Shown: positions 43,138-52,131 of the stretch, piece after piece
Position numbering within the stretch: the first letter of the stretch is position 1
Layout: every line of letters begins with the position of its first letter
NCBI GenBank assembly: GCA_938005545.1
Contig: CALKXV010000023.1
Coordinates: 41,842-105,841 of the forward strand
Direction of reading: 5' to 3'
Source of the DNA: an uncultured Paracoccaceae bacterium
GTDB taxonomy: Bacteria; Pseudomonadota; Alphaproteobacteria; Rhodobacterales; Rhodobacteraceae
Length of the DNA: 64,000 nucleotides
The notes under the pieces: model-generated
What the model saw: only the letters and a program-made list of their open reading frames with translations
Database searches by the model: none
Told to the model about the DNA's origin: nothing
Made by a program: the position numbers and the translations under genes

Positions 43138-44139
43138 ATGACCGCCCGTGTTACAATGCGTGACGTTGCCAAGACCGTAGGCGTGTCGTCCATGACGGTG
43201 TCGCGCGCGCTGCGAGACGACGAGACCGTCAGTGCTGACACCCGTGCGCGGGTTCAACAAGTCGCTAACGAGTTGGGTTATGTCTATGACACCACGGCTC
43301 TGGCTTTCCGCACGCAAAAAAGCGGATTTGTGGCCGTGACCCTGCCTTCGATCAACAACGCCAACTTTGCCGAAACATACCGCGCCATGTCCAACGCGCT
43401 GGCTGACAGCGGCATACAGATCTTGCTGGGGGCCACGAACTACCGGATTGAACGCGAAGAAACGCTGATCCGGCAACTTCTGGCCCGAAATCCCGAAGCG
43501 CTGGTGATGACGGGTGGGTTTCACACTGAAGCGACCCGCGAATTGATCCAGGCGCGCGGCCTGCCGGTGATCGAAATCTGGGATTTACCGTCAGAGCCTT
43601 TGGGCCATGTCGTTGGATTTTCCAACGCGAAAGCAATGGAAACCATCGTGGCTCATTTGGCGCATAGCGGACGGCGCAAGCTTGCTTTCGTTGGCGCGTC
43701 GGAAGGTGGCGATCTGCGTGGTGCGGAACGTCGGGCAGGGGCGATAGCTGCGGCAGAAAAGTTTGGCTTGGAACCAATGGATGTTCTGGACGCCGGACCA
43801 GCACCCGTATCAATGCGTCACGGGGCTGCCTTGGCCGCAAAGTTCGGTCGCGATCTGCTTGCCTATGACGCCATCGTTTGCGTATCTGATCCCGTGGCAT
43901 TCGGGGTTCTCAATCAATGTCGCCGGTTTGGCATCGATGTGCCCGAACAACTGGCCGTGACCGGGTTCGGGAACTTTGAAATTGCGGCCGTTTGCGAACC
44001 TCGGATCACAACGGTTGACGTGGATGCCCGACAGATCGGCGAAACAACCGCGACGATGCTGGCGGAAATCTTTGAAGGCAGGCCAACGCCGCGCACAGAA
44101 AAGGTCAGCGTGACACTGGTTGCAGGCGAAACGAGCTAG
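43138..44139 (+). CDS. LacI family repressor, GntR/IdnR-like
   Basis: A 333-residue LacI-type regulator. The HTH is TMRDVAKTVGVSSMTVSRAL and the hinge region runs to about residue 55; the remainder is a periplasmic-binding-like effector domain. The NANFAETYRAMSNAL and EALVMTGGFHTEATREL segments resemble E. coli GntR. As last gene of the idnO operon it probably represses idnO and idnD through the paired operators at 41006-41033, releasing them with gluconate or 5-ketogluconate. Its stop overlaps that of the second LacI gene. Confidence 0.87.
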   Translation: MTARVTMRDVAKTVGVSSMTVSRALRDDETVSADTRARVQQVANELGYVYDTTALAFRTQKSGFVAVTLPSINNANFAETYRAMSNALADSGIQILLGATNYRIEREETLIRQLLARNPEALVMTGGFHTEATRELIQARGLPVIEIWDLPSEPLGHVVGFSNAKAMETIVAHLAHSGRRKLAFVGASEGGDLRGAERRAGAIAAAEKFGLEPMDVLDAGPAPVSMRHGAALAAKFGRDLLAYDAIVCVSDPVAFGVLNQCRRFGIDVPEQLAVTGFGNFEIAAVCEPRITTVDVDARQIGETTATMLAEIFEGRPTPRTEKVSVTLVAGETS

Positions 44140-45170
44140 GCTTGTTTGACAGTCGAGCCCGGTATCAGGCGAAACCCAATGTCGCGAAAAGCCGGAACCG
44201 GTTCGTCAGACAATCGTGCCAGCATCATTTCTGCCGCCGCCTGCCCCAACTTCAGATGGGGCACATGCATTGATGTCAGGCGTCGCCCAATCACGGCAGC
44301 AATCGGCAAATCGCCCCAGCCCGCAATCCCGATGTCACCGGGCACTTTCATGGCTTTGCTCTCGCAATATTGCAGGCCGCCAAAAGCCATGGCGTCGTTC
44401 TGATAGAAAATGCATTCGATATCCTGCCCCGTACCAAGCAGTTGTTCTGTGCCATAAAAACCCGGATAGTACGTCGCGGTGTCATGCAGGCAAAGTTGCC
44501 GCGCAACGGTGCCGCCACCATCTTCCACGGCCTTGCTAAAACCATCGAGCCGGGACGAAGCCGCATTGGCCGTGTCGTGAGACGTTCCGACATAGCCAAT
44601 GTTTCGATACCCGCATCCAACAAGATAACGCCCCATGTCAAACCCGCTGTCAAAGTGGTTGATGCCCACGCTCATATCCAAAGGGCTTGAATTCAGATCC
44701 CATATCTCGACGATTGGAATGCTGGCATTGCGCAACATCTCAAGGGCACGCGGCGAATGATACCGACCGGTCAAAATCAGACCCGCAGGTTGCCACGACA
44801 AAACCGTCTTGATCCAGTTCTCTTCTTCGGTTTGCGTGTGCTGTGTCAGACCCAAAACAGACTGGTGACCAAGGGCCCCCAACTTACGATCAATACCTTC
44901 CAGGACTTGGGCAAAAACCTCGTTTCCAAGGTCGGGGATCGACACCCCAACGAAAGTCGAAGCTTTGTCGCCCGCAAACACCGTGGCCAGACGATTCGGC
45001 AAGTAGCCAAGATCGTCCACCTTCTCCATCACTTTGGCGCGGGTCATTTCCGAATACCCACCTTCACCCCGCAAAACCCGGCTTGCAGTCATTTTCGAAA
45101 CACCTGCTGCGCGAGCCACTTCAGACAGGCTTACTTTATTGTTTTTAATTGATTTATCGGCCATTTCCAT
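44136..45170 (-). CDS. LacI family repressor of the ABC sugar-acid operon
   Basis: A 344-residue LacI-type regulator with HTH SLSEVARAAGVSKMTASRVL. PDLGNEVFAQVLEGIDRKL and PAGLILTGRYHSPRALEML are again GntR-like. The start may be the ATG at 45170 or the one two codons later. It diverges from the ABC transporter operon; identical 15-base repeats with palindromic cores lie at 45177 and 45235. The stop codon of this gene and that of the convergent LacI gene share the four bases ctag. Confidence 0.87.
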   Translation of the reverse strand: MEMADKSIKNNKVSLSEVARAAGVSKMTASRVLRGEGGYSEMTRAKVMEKVDDLGYLPNRLATVFAGDKASTFVGVSIPDLGNEVFAQVLEGIDRKLGALGHQSVLGLTQHTQTEEENWIKTVLSWQPAGLILTGRYHSPRALEMLRNASIPIVEIWDLNSSPLDMSVGINHFDSGFDMGRYLVGCGYRNIGYVGTSHDTANAASSRLDGFSKAVEDGGGTVARQLCLHDTATYYPGFYGTEQLLGTGQDIECIFYQNDAMAFGGLQYCESKAMKVPGDIGIAGWGDLPIAAVIGRRLTSMHVPHLKLGQAAAEMMLARLSDEPVPAFRDIGFRLIPGSTVKQA

Positions 45171-45176
45171 GCTTTT

Positions 45177-45191
45177 ACGTTACGGGTAACT
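45177..45191. promoter_or_regulatory. LacI-type operator O1 of the ABC operon
   Basis: The 15 bases acgttacgggtaact, with palindromic core gttac-gg-gtaac, occur here and again, identically, 58 bp downstream. It lies between the regulator start and the -35 element of the transporter promoter. Confidence 0.65.
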
Positions 45192-45197
45192 TAAGGC

Positions 45198-45228
45198 TTG
45201 ACAGTCCCTCATGTTGCGACGTTACACT
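45198..45228 (+). promoter_or_regulatory. probable promoter of the ABC operon
   Basis: Perfect TTGACA (45198-45203), then 19 bases, then TACACT (45223-45228). It is framed by the two operator repeats, a layout expected for loop repression. The same 19-base spacing is found at the idnO promoter. Confidence 0.45.
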
Positions 45229-45249
45229 AGCGTAACGTTACGGGTAACT
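45221..45249. promoter_or_regulatory. LacI-type operator O2 with overlapping half-sites
   Basis: The second copy of the 15-base repeat is at 45235-45249. It is preceded by further half-sites, so the region reads gttac (45221-45225), gtaac (45232-45236), gttac (45237-45241), gtaac (45244-45248). More than one dimer could bind here in alternative registers. Confidence 0.6.
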
Positions 45250-45279
45250 CAATGCCCGCGCGTGGGAGGAATTTCGGCA

Positions 45280-46806
45280 ATGCAGAACCTGCAATCAGGG
45301 CTGTTTTTTGATGGGATCGACAAACATTTTGGCGGCACCTATGCGCTGAAAGACGTGTCGTTGTCTGTTGGCCGGGGCGAAATCGTCGCTTTGCTGGGTG
45401 AGAACGGCGCGGGGAAATCCACGCTGATCAAAGTGCTCGGCGGCATCCATTCACCGGACGCTGGCCGGGTCTTGATCGATGGGGTTCCCTACGAACATCG
45501 CCCCGCCGGATTTGGCGAACGGCAGAAAGTTGCGTTCATCCATCAGGATCTTGGTTTGATCGAATGGATGACGGTTGCCGAAAACATCGCACTTGCTTTG
45601 GGGTTTTCGAAAAAGAACGGAATGATCCGCTGGGGCGACGTCGAAAAATTCGCATCCGACGCTTTGAAGAAAGTTGAATGCGCGTTCGATCCCACAACGC
45701 GGGTCGAAAACCTGTCGCGCACAGAAAAATCCTTGGTGGCGATTGCGCGCGCACTTGCTGTCGATAGCGAATTTCTGGTTCTGGACGAACCAACAGCATC
45801 TTTGCCTGCCGACGAGGTTGGCCGTCTGTTTGCCGCCATTCGCCCCTTGCGGGATCGCGGTGTCGGGATGATTTACGTCAGCCACCGGTTGGACGAGATA
45901 TTCCAGATCGCCGACCGGGTCGCCGTTCTGCGCGATGGCGAAATGGTCGGCGTACGCGACATCGATCACACGACGCCGGAAGAACTTGTGCAAAAGATCG
46001 TCGGGCGCAAAACCCGCGAGACTGTCAGAACAAACGAAGCACCAGGTGCCGAGATATTTCGCCTTGAGAACTTCAAGGTTCCGGGCGTGGCCAAGCTCGA
46101 CTTTTCACTCCGCCGAGGAGAGATCGTAGGGCTGGTCGGATTGCGCGGAGCAGGGCACGAAACGATTTCACGCGCGCTCTTTGGTCTTGTTCCATTCGAG
46201 GGTCAGGTCAAGCTTGATGGCGCAACTCCGAATTTGACCACCCCGCAAAAAGCCATGGCTTCGGGCGTTGGTCTGATTGCAAAAGATCGCACAGAAGAAT
46301 CCGTCGCGATGAGCCTGTCGATCCGCGAAAACACGTTTCTCAATCCCGAAGGCTTCGGGCGTAAGCTGCTTCACATTCTTTCGCCCAAAACCGAATCCGA
46401 ACAAGCCGCGATCATTGGGGCCGAACTTGGGCTATCCCCCAACGATCCTTCACTGGCTATCGAGGCCCTGTCGGGCGGCAACCAGCAAAAGGTTGTCATG
46501 GGCCGGTGGCTGGCCACCAAACGCAAGTTGTTGCTTTGCGAAGACCCGACCGCAGGTGTCGATGTCGGCGCGAAGTCTGAAATCTATGCGCTGCTCAACC
46601 GGGCGCTGTCGGATGGTGTGGGGATCTTGGTGATTTCCACGGACTTCGAAGAAATCGCCACGATCTGCCATCGCGCCATCGTCTTCAGCCAAGGCGAGAT
46701 CGTCGATGAGCTGGGCGGAACGCGGCTTAGTACCGAAAATCTGATCCAATCGGCTGCGGCCGGAAACATCGCGCCCAAAAAGGATGAGCCGCATGCAATC
46801 GCTTGA
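45280..46806 (+). CDS. sugar ABC transporter, two-domain ATP-binding protein (RbsA/MglA type)
   Basis: A 508-residue ATPase with two nucleotide-binding domains. Domain 1 has Walker A GENGAGKST (residues 40-48), Walker B FLVLDEPTAS and a degenerate signature LSRTEKSLV. Domain 2 has the family-typical altered Walker A GLRGAGHE, the signature LSGGNQQKVVMGR and LLLCEDPTAGVD. It powers a CUT2-class importer with the permease and binding protein encoded next. I start at the ATG at 45280 behind GGGAGGA. The operon is divergent from its LacI gene. Sugar acids or lactones are the likely ligand class given the neighbours. Confidence 0.9.
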   Translation: MQNLQSGLFFDGIDKHFGGTYALKDVSLSVGRGEIVALLGENGAGKSTLIKVLGGIHSPDAGRVLIDGVPYEHRPAGFGERQKVAFIHQDLGLIEWMTVAENIALALGFSKKNGMIRWGDVEKFASDALKKVECAFDPTTRVENLSRTEKSLVAIARALAVDSEFLVLDEPTASLPADEVGRLFAAIRPLRDRGVGMIYVSHRLDEIFQIADRVAVLRDGEMVGVRDIDHTTPEELVQKIVGRKTRETVRTNEAPGAEIFRLENFKVPGVAKLDFSLRRGEIVGLVGLRGAGHETISRALFGLVPFEGQVKLDGATPNLTTPQKAMASGVGLIAKDRTEESVAMSLSIRENTFLNPEGFGRKLLHILSPKTESEQAAIIGAELGLSPNDPSLAIEALSGGNQQKVVMGRWLATKRKLLLCEDPTAGVDVGAKSEIYALLNRALSDGVGILVISTDFEEIATICHRAIVFSQGEIVDELGGTRLSTENLIQSAAAGNIAPKKDEPHAIA

Positions 46807-47815
46807 ATCAAATGCGCTTGAACCAACCAGGGCCGATTTACAGGGGCTTAGCTTTGGCAGACGGGCACTTCGATTCTTGCCGGTCTATGGTCTTGTTATC
46901 CTGACTGTTTTCTTGATCGTGCTCTTTTCGATCCTGTTGCCCAACACGTTCCCGACGATGTTGAACCTGCGCTCAATCGTCAGCGACAAGGCGATCATCG
47001 CGCTGTTAAGTCTTGGTGCTATGATCCCCATGGCGGCGGGTCGCATCGATCTCACGGTTGGGTACGGCATCGTACTTTGGCACATTCTGGCGATCAGCTT
47101 GCAGACCTTGTGGGGCTTTCCCTGGCCGATTGCCGTGGCTGTCGTATTGATGCTGGGGGCGTTCACGGGCTTTCTGAACGGCATGCTTGTCGAGGTCGCA
47201 AAGATCGACAGTTTCATCGCCACGCTTGGAACCGGAACCGTACTTTACGCGTTGGCCCTGTGGCATACGGGCGGCCGACAAATGGTCGGCCAGCTACCAG
47301 ATGGGTTTTATGCACTGAACAACACCTTCATCTTTGGCCTGCCGATCACGGGCTATTATCTGATCGCGATCACGGTCGTGATGTGGCTCGTGCTCGAATA
47401 CACACCGGTTGGTCGTTACCTTTATGCCATCGGCGCCAACCAACGCGCCGCCCAGCTTAACGGCATTCCAACCCGCAAATACGTCATCGGTTCCTTCATC
47501 GCATCTGGCATGATGACCGCTTTGGCCGGTGTTCTGTTGGCCGCAAAACTGCGGATTGGTCAGGCCAGCGTTGGTCTTGAATTTCTGCTGCCGGCACTTG
47601 TCGGTGCGTTTCTGGGATCGACCACGATCAAACCGGGCCGCGTCAACGTTTGGGGCACCGTTGTTGGCGTTGCGATCCTTGCGGTTGGCATTTCCGGCAT
47701 CCAGCAATTCGGCGGCTCGTTCTGGGTCGAACCGCTTTTCAATGGTGTGACGCTTTTAATCGCCATCGGCATCGCAGGATATGCGCAACGCAAAAAAGGC
47801 GCGGAAAAGCGCTGA
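46793..47815 (+). CDS. sugar ABC transporter permease (RbsC type)
   Basis: A 340-residue CUT2 permease with about ten hydrophobic segments. MIPMAAGRIDLTVGYGI and the YLYAIGANQRAAQLNGI coupling segment are characteristic of the RbsC/XylH family. I place the start at the ATG at 46793, which has AAAAAGGA about eight bases upstream; the ATG at 46784 lies within that element. The first bases overlap the end of the ATPase gene. It forms the channel, as a homodimer in known systems. Confidence 0.9.
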   Translation: MQSLESNALEPTRADLQGLSFGRRALRFLPVYGLVILTVFLIVLFSILLPNTFPTMLNLRSIVSDKAIIALLSLGAMIPMAAGRIDLTVGYGIVLWHILAISLQTLWGFPWPIAVAVVLMLGAFTGFLNGMLVEVAKIDSFIATLGTGTVLYALALWHTGGRQMVGQLPDGFYALNNTFIFGLPITGYYLIAITVVMWLVLEYTPVGRYLYAIGANQRAAQLNGIPTRKYVIGSFIASGMMTALAGVLLAAKLRIGQASVGLEFLLPALVGAFLGSTTIKPGRVNVWGTVVGVAILAVGISGIQQFGGSFWVEPLFNGVTLLIAIGIAGYAQRKKGAEKR

Positions 47816-47845
47816 CATTCTATCGAATTTGAAAGGGAGAATACC

Positions 47846-48889
47846 ATGCAAAAGAGAACATTCGTAGCGGCCCTGATGGCCACAACCGTGGCTGTCGCAA
47901 CCCCTGGCATCGCCGAAACCACATGGGATGGACCGACAAGCGGGCCAACCGCTGCCGAAGGCAAATCCATTGTCGTCGTTGCAGGTGATCTGAAAAACGG
48001 CGGTATTCTGGGCGTGACAAACGGCGTCGAAGAAGCCGCGGCCAAGATTGGCTGGGAAGTTCGCGTGCTGGATGGTGCAGGCTCGATCCAAGGTCGAACA
48101 GCTGCCATCGGGCAGGCCCTTGCGTTGAAGGCCGACGGGCTCATCATCAACGGGTTCGATGCGGTGGAACAGCAAGCCGCGCTCGAAGGTGTGGTCAGTG
48201 CAGATATTCCGATGGTCGCCTGGCACTCTGGCCCCAAGATCGGATGCGATGCACCGGGCGGCATCTTTGCCAACGTTTCAACCGATGCAATGACCGTGTC
48301 CGAAGTGGCTGCTGAATGGGCCATCGAAGACGGCGGCAAGGACATCGGTGTCGTGATCTTTACCGACAGCACCTATCAGATCGCCATCGATAAGGCGGAT
48401 CGTCTGAAAGAAACCGTCGAAGCCGCCGGTGGCAAAGTTCTGGAATATGTCGATACCCCCATCGCCGACACATCCAGCCGCATGGGCCCGCTGACCACAT
48501 CGCTTTTGCAAAAGTATGGCGAAAGCTGGACCCATTCTTTGGCCATCAACGACCTGTATTTCGACTTCATGGGTCCTTCTCTGGCTGCCGCTGGTCTGGC
48601 ACCTGATGCGGGTCCACAGGCTGGATCGGCTGGCGACGGATCGGAAGCTGCGTTCCAGCGGATCCGATCCGGTGGATACCAGGCGATTACGGTGGCCGAG
48701 CCTTTGAACCTGCAAGGGTGGCAATTGGTCGATGAACTGAACCGCGCAATTCAGGGAGAAGCCTGTTCGAATTACGTGACGTCTCCGGCATTGGTGACCC
48801 CTGAAGGGCTTGCCAAATTGGGCGACAGTAACTCGTTCGATCCCGATATTCCTTACCGCGCCGCCTACGCGACGATCTGGGGCAAATGA
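47846..48889 (+). CDS. sugar ABC transporter substrate-binding protein
   Basis: A 347-residue periplasmic protein of the RbsB-like class with a Sec signal peptide ending GIAE. The mature chain has KSIVVVAGDLKNGGILGV as first strand and ADGLIINGFDAVEQQAAL as the region contacting ligand. It is somewhat longer than ribose-binding proteins and has two cysteines that could form a disulfide (near GCDAPG and ACSNYV). It completes the first ABC importer and is followed by a strong hairpin before the second importer. Confidence 0.9.
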   Translation: MQKRTFVAALMATTVAVATPGIAETTWDGPTSGPTAAEGKSIVVVAGDLKNGGILGVTNGVEEAAAKIGWEVRVLDGAGSIQGRTAAIGQALALKADGLIINGFDAVEQQAALEGVVSADIPMVAWHSGPKIGCDAPGGIFANVSTDAMTVSEVAAEWAIEDGGKDIGVVIFTDSTYQIAIDKADRLKETVEAAGGKVLEYVDTPIADTSSRMGPLTTSLLQKYGESWTHSLAINDLYFDFMGPSLAAAGLAPDAGPQAGSAGDGSEAAFQRIRSGGYQAITVAEPLNLQGWQLVDELNRAIQGEACSNYVTSPALVTPEGLAKLGDSNSFDPDIPYRAAYATIWGK

Positions 48890-48908
48890 ACTAACCCCAT
48901 CCTCCCGA

Positions 48909-48941
48909 AGGGCCTTCGATCCGATCTCTTTCGAAGGCCCT
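48909..48941 (+). terminator. hairpin after first ABC binding-protein gene
   Basis: Arms agggccttcga (48909-48919) and tcgaaggccct (48931-48941) pair perfectly over 11 bases with an 11-base loop. There is no T-run, so stabilisation or partial termination ahead of the second ABC operon is likely. Confidence 0.68.
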
Positions 48942-49002
48942 CAACCCAAAACATCTACGACCTTGCGGCAGCCTTCGACTGCCCACAGAAAAGGCAAACC
49001 GC

Positions 49003-49773
49003 ATGACCGAGAATTCCATGCCCGCCCCACTTGTAAAGATGCGCGGGATTACCAAGCGTTTTGGCGGCGTCACAGCCTTGTCGAACGTCGATCTTGACGC
49101 TTACGCGGGCGAAGTTCTGGCAATCGTTGGCGACAACGGCGCGGGGAAATCGACGCTGATCAAGATCCTGACAGGTGTTTATCAACCGACCGAAGGCGAC
49201 ATTTTCCTTGATGGTGAAAAGGTTGATTTCTCAAGCCACGCCGATGCCATCACACGCGGGATTGATGCTGTTTATCAAACGCTTGCGTTGGCCGATCATC
49301 TTGACCCGCCAGCCAATATGTTTCTGGGCAATGAACTGACCCGAAGCGTTTTGGGTGTGACCATCCTCGACAACAAACGGATGCGTTCTGAAACCGAACG
49401 CGTATTGATGGAACGCCTTGGCGTCACGCTGAAATCGCTCGATGCCCCCACCGAAAGCCTGTCGGGCGGGCAACGTCAAGCCGTCGCAATCGCACGTGCG
49501 GTCTATCACGAAGGGCTGCGGGTTCTGGTCATGGACGAACCGACTGCGGCTTTGGGGCCGCAAGAAACGGCACGCACTTTGAAACTGATCCAAACGCTCA
49601 AAGACCAAGGCTTGGCCGTTATCCTGATCAGCCATTCGCTGGATGACGTCTTTGAAGTATCGGACCGTGTGCATGTGCAACGGCGCGGCCAATGCGTTGG
49701 CACCGTCAGAACCGCAGATAGCAACACGCAAGAGGTTCTCGGCCTCATCGTCGGTGCCGAGGAGGCAGCATAA
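49003..49773 (+). CDS. sugar ABC transporter, single-domain ATP-binding protein
   Basis: A 256-residue ATPase with Walker A GDNGAGKST (43-51), signature LSGGQ (153-157), Walker B VLVMDEPTA near 175-182 and the switch histidine in LISHSLDD. It is of the FrcA type, which works as a dimer with CUT2 permeases, in contrast to the two-domain ATPase of the preceding importer. The start at 49003 has an alternative ATG five codons later. Its stop shares one base with the start of the permease gene. Confidence 0.9.
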   Translation: MTENSMPAPLVKMRGITKRFGGVTALSNVDLDAYAGEVLAIVGDNGAGKSTLIKILTGVYQPTEGDIFLDGEKVDFSSHADAITRGIDAVYQTLALADHLDPPANMFLGNELTRSVLGVTILDNKRMRSETERVLMERLGVTLKSLDAPTESLSGGQRQAVAIARAVYHEGLRVLVMDEPTAALGPQETARTLKLIQTLKDQGLAVILISHSLDDVFEVSDRVHVQRRGQCVGTVRTADSNTQEVLGLIVGAEEAA

Positions 49774-50891
49774 TGACCACCGAAACCGCTCCACGTCCGT
49801 TGACAGAACGGCTTGAACCCTACATCGCGATCATCGGCCCGATGGTGATGATCCTGGCCATTTTGATTTTCATGGGTGTGGCTGAGCCCGCGCGATACTT
49901 CCGCACATCCAACATGAACCTCATCCTTCTGGATGCGGCACTTTACATGCCGATGGCGATGGCGATGACTTTTGTCATAACACAACGTGGCATCGATCTG
50001 TCCATCGGATCAATCGCGGCCCTGTCGGGCATCATGATGGCGTTCCTGATCAAGCAATACGGGTTCTCGGTCTATGTTGCCGTTCCAATCGCAATCATGC
50101 TTGGCGCAACAATGGGGTTGATCAACGGATTGGTCATCACCCGCCTGAACGTACCAGATCTGATCGGCACACTTGCGATGGACCTTGTCTATCGCGGCTT
50201 TGCATTGGTGCTGGCCAAGGGCTTGGTACTGGCGCGTTTCCCCGACTTTCTAACCGACATGGGCCGTGGCCGTATCCCCGGCTTTGTTCCCATCCCGGTT
50301 CTGATTGGTATCGCTACAATGATCGCGGGGTACTTTCTTCTGACACGAACCTATTTCGGTCGTTATACCGTTGCCATCGGATCAAGCCCCGAAGCCGCCG
50401 AACTGACCGGTATCTCAGTCAACCGTCACAAGGTTTTTGCCTACGTCCTGTGCGGGGCATGTGCGGCACTTGCCGGTGTCATGCTGACCGGCAAGCTGAA
50501 CGCCATCCAAGCGACATCCGCGCCGTACTTCAATCTGCACGTCATTGCAGCCGTGGTTGTCGGTGGCACATCGTTGTTTGGGGGGCGTGCCTCGATGCTT
50601 GGCTCCTTCGCGGGCGTTTTGCTTTTGTCGATGATGATCAACGCACTTGTCACGCTCAGAATTGAATTCTTCTGGCAGTCGGTTGCGTCGGGTGTCGTCA
50701 TCGTAAGTGCCGTGGCGCTCTATGCCTGGATGCAAAAGAAAGACCGCGATGGCGCGGGCAGCTGGATGGCATCGCTGCAAACGCCGGACGGACAGAAAAT
50801 GTTGCGCTTTAGCGCAGCGATCATTGGTGTGCTGATCGCTCTTTTGGCGATCGGCGGGCTAACAGCCGTGGATCCAACACCGAGTGGATAA
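49773..50891 (+). CDS. sugar ABC transporter permease
   Basis: A 372-residue CUT2-class permease with about ten membrane segments. FVITQRGIDLSIGSIAALSG matches the conserved region of RbsC/FrcC permeases and TVAIGSSPEAAELTGISVNR is the coupling loop. The C-terminal part adds a hydrophilic stretch (residues about 315-345, including MQKKDRDGAGSW) and a last hydrophobic segment not usual in the family. It starts on the last base of the ATPase gene and is followed by its binding protein. Confidence 0.9.
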   Translation: MTTETAPRPLTERLEPYIAIIGPMVMILAILIFMGVAEPARYFRTSNMNLILLDAALYMPMAMAMTFVITQRGIDLSIGSIAALSGIMMAFLIKQYGFSVYVAVPIAIMLGATMGLINGLVITRLNVPDLIGTLAMDLVYRGFALVLAKGLVLARFPDFLTDMGRGRIPGFVPIPVLIGIATMIAGYFLLTRTYFGRYTVAIGSSPEAAELTGISVNRHKVFAYVLCGACAALAGVMLTGKLNAIQATSAPYFNLHVIAAVVVGGTSLFGGRASMLGSFAGVLLLSMMINALVTLRIEFFWQSVASGVVIVSAVALYAWMQKKDRDGAGSWMASLQTPDGQKMLRFSAAIIGVLIALLAIGGLTAVDPTPSG

Positions 50892-50977
50892 CGGCTAATT
50901 TTGCGGAGTTGGTCGGGCCGGGGCTGCAACCCCGACACCGACCGGTGGCTCCGCGCTCATGCAAGGGAGGAACCAAG

Positions 50978-52123
50978 ATGAAATTACTAACAACGACGAG
51001 TGTCGTGGCAAGTATTGCCTTAGCGGGCGTCGCGTTTGCTGACGGTCATGCAACACTGCCACTGAAAGAATTGCCAGGTATCGCAGATCGCGATTACTGG
51101 GTGCCGGGCGAAGTGAACGCCGAAGGCAAACTGGAAGCCCTGCAAGCCGTTGTCGGGTCTGATGCGGTTGCATTTTCCGGCTCGCAAGATGCTCCGGTTC
51201 AAATCGCGTTGATCTATCCATCGGCAGATACGTCCGATTTCTGGGCTCGAAACTTTCTGGCTTTGACCAAACGGCTTGATCAATTGGGCATCGCATATGA
51301 GACGACAGAATTCGCCTCACGCCAGATCGAACACTCGCTTCAGTCGACCTATGCAGCCCAAGTCGAACAAGACGCCGACCTTTACGACTACGTCATTTTC
51401 GGCCCGTCTGAATTGGCAATCCAAGCCGACAACATCGACAAGCTTGCCGGCAACGATGGATTTTCAACCTATGTGTGGGCTTTCCATACACCGTTGAAAG
51501 ACCTCGAAAATCAGCCCGACGTTTGGTTTGATTTTTCGTCTGCCGCCGGTGCATTAACGATGTGCGACTATATGCTGGAACGTCTTGGCAATGACGTCAC
51601 CATGGCGATGAACCGTGGCATTCCAGGGATCACCGATAACCAGCGGTCGGGCGATTTCAAAGCCTGTGTCGAAGAAAAAGGCAACTGGACCACCGTCTAT
51701 GAGCACTATGGCGAATACCAGAGTGAAGGCGGTTTCGAAGGCACAAGCCTGATCTTGCAGGCCTATCCCGAAGCCACAATCATCCACAATGCCAACACCG
51801 CGATGGCCATGGGCAGCGTGGAAGCACAAGTGTCCGTCGGCAAGGAAAAAGAGATTTTCTCAACTGGCTGGGGTGGCACGGGTCTTGAACTTGACGCCAT
51901 CCGCCGCGGTGAATTGAATGCAACACCCATGCGAATGGGCGACGATGTTGGCGCGGCCACTGCCGAAGCCATCAAGGCTGATCTTGAAGGCAAAGCCAGT
52001 GATCTGCCGTTGGTCTTCCTTGGGCGGATCACAGTCGCACATGATCAGATGGGTGCCGACGAAATCGATGCGCTTGAAAAAGAAGCGTTTCGCTTTTCGG
52101 GCGTTGACGCTTTGTCACGCTAA
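50978..52123 (+). CDS. ABC transporter substrate-binding protein, LuxP/TorT-like by eye
   Basis: A 381-residue periplasmic binding protein with Sec signal peptide ending VAFA before DGHATLP. The type I binding-protein fold is evident from VQIALIYPSADTSDFWARN, YDYVIFGPSELAIQADN and the late ATIIHNANTAMAMGSV strand. The lobes resemble LuxP and TorT more than ribose-binding protein, an impression only. I start at the ATG at 50978 behind GGGAGGAA. It completes the second ABC importer and is followed by a hairpin. The ligand may be a sugar lactone or sugar acid given the lactonase gene downstream. Confidence 0.85.
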   Translation: MKLLTTTSVVASIALAGVAFADGHATLPLKELPGIADRDYWVPGEVNAEGKLEALQAVVGSDAVAFSGSQDAPVQIALIYPSADTSDFWARNFLALTKRLDQLGIAYETTEFASRQIEHSLQSTYAAQVEQDADLYDYVIFGPSELAIQADNIDKLAGNDGFSTYVWAFHTPLKDLENQPDVWFDFSSAAGALTMCDYMLERLGNDVTMAMNRGIPGITDNQRSGDFKACVEEKGNWTTVYEHYGEYQSEGGFEGTSLILQAYPEATIIHNANTAMAMGSVEAQVSVGKEKEIFSTGWGGTGLELDAIRRGELNATPMRMGDDVGAATAEAIKADLEGKASDLPLVFLGRITVAHDQMGADEIDALEKEAFRFSGVDALSR

Positions 52124-52131
52124 ACAACATC

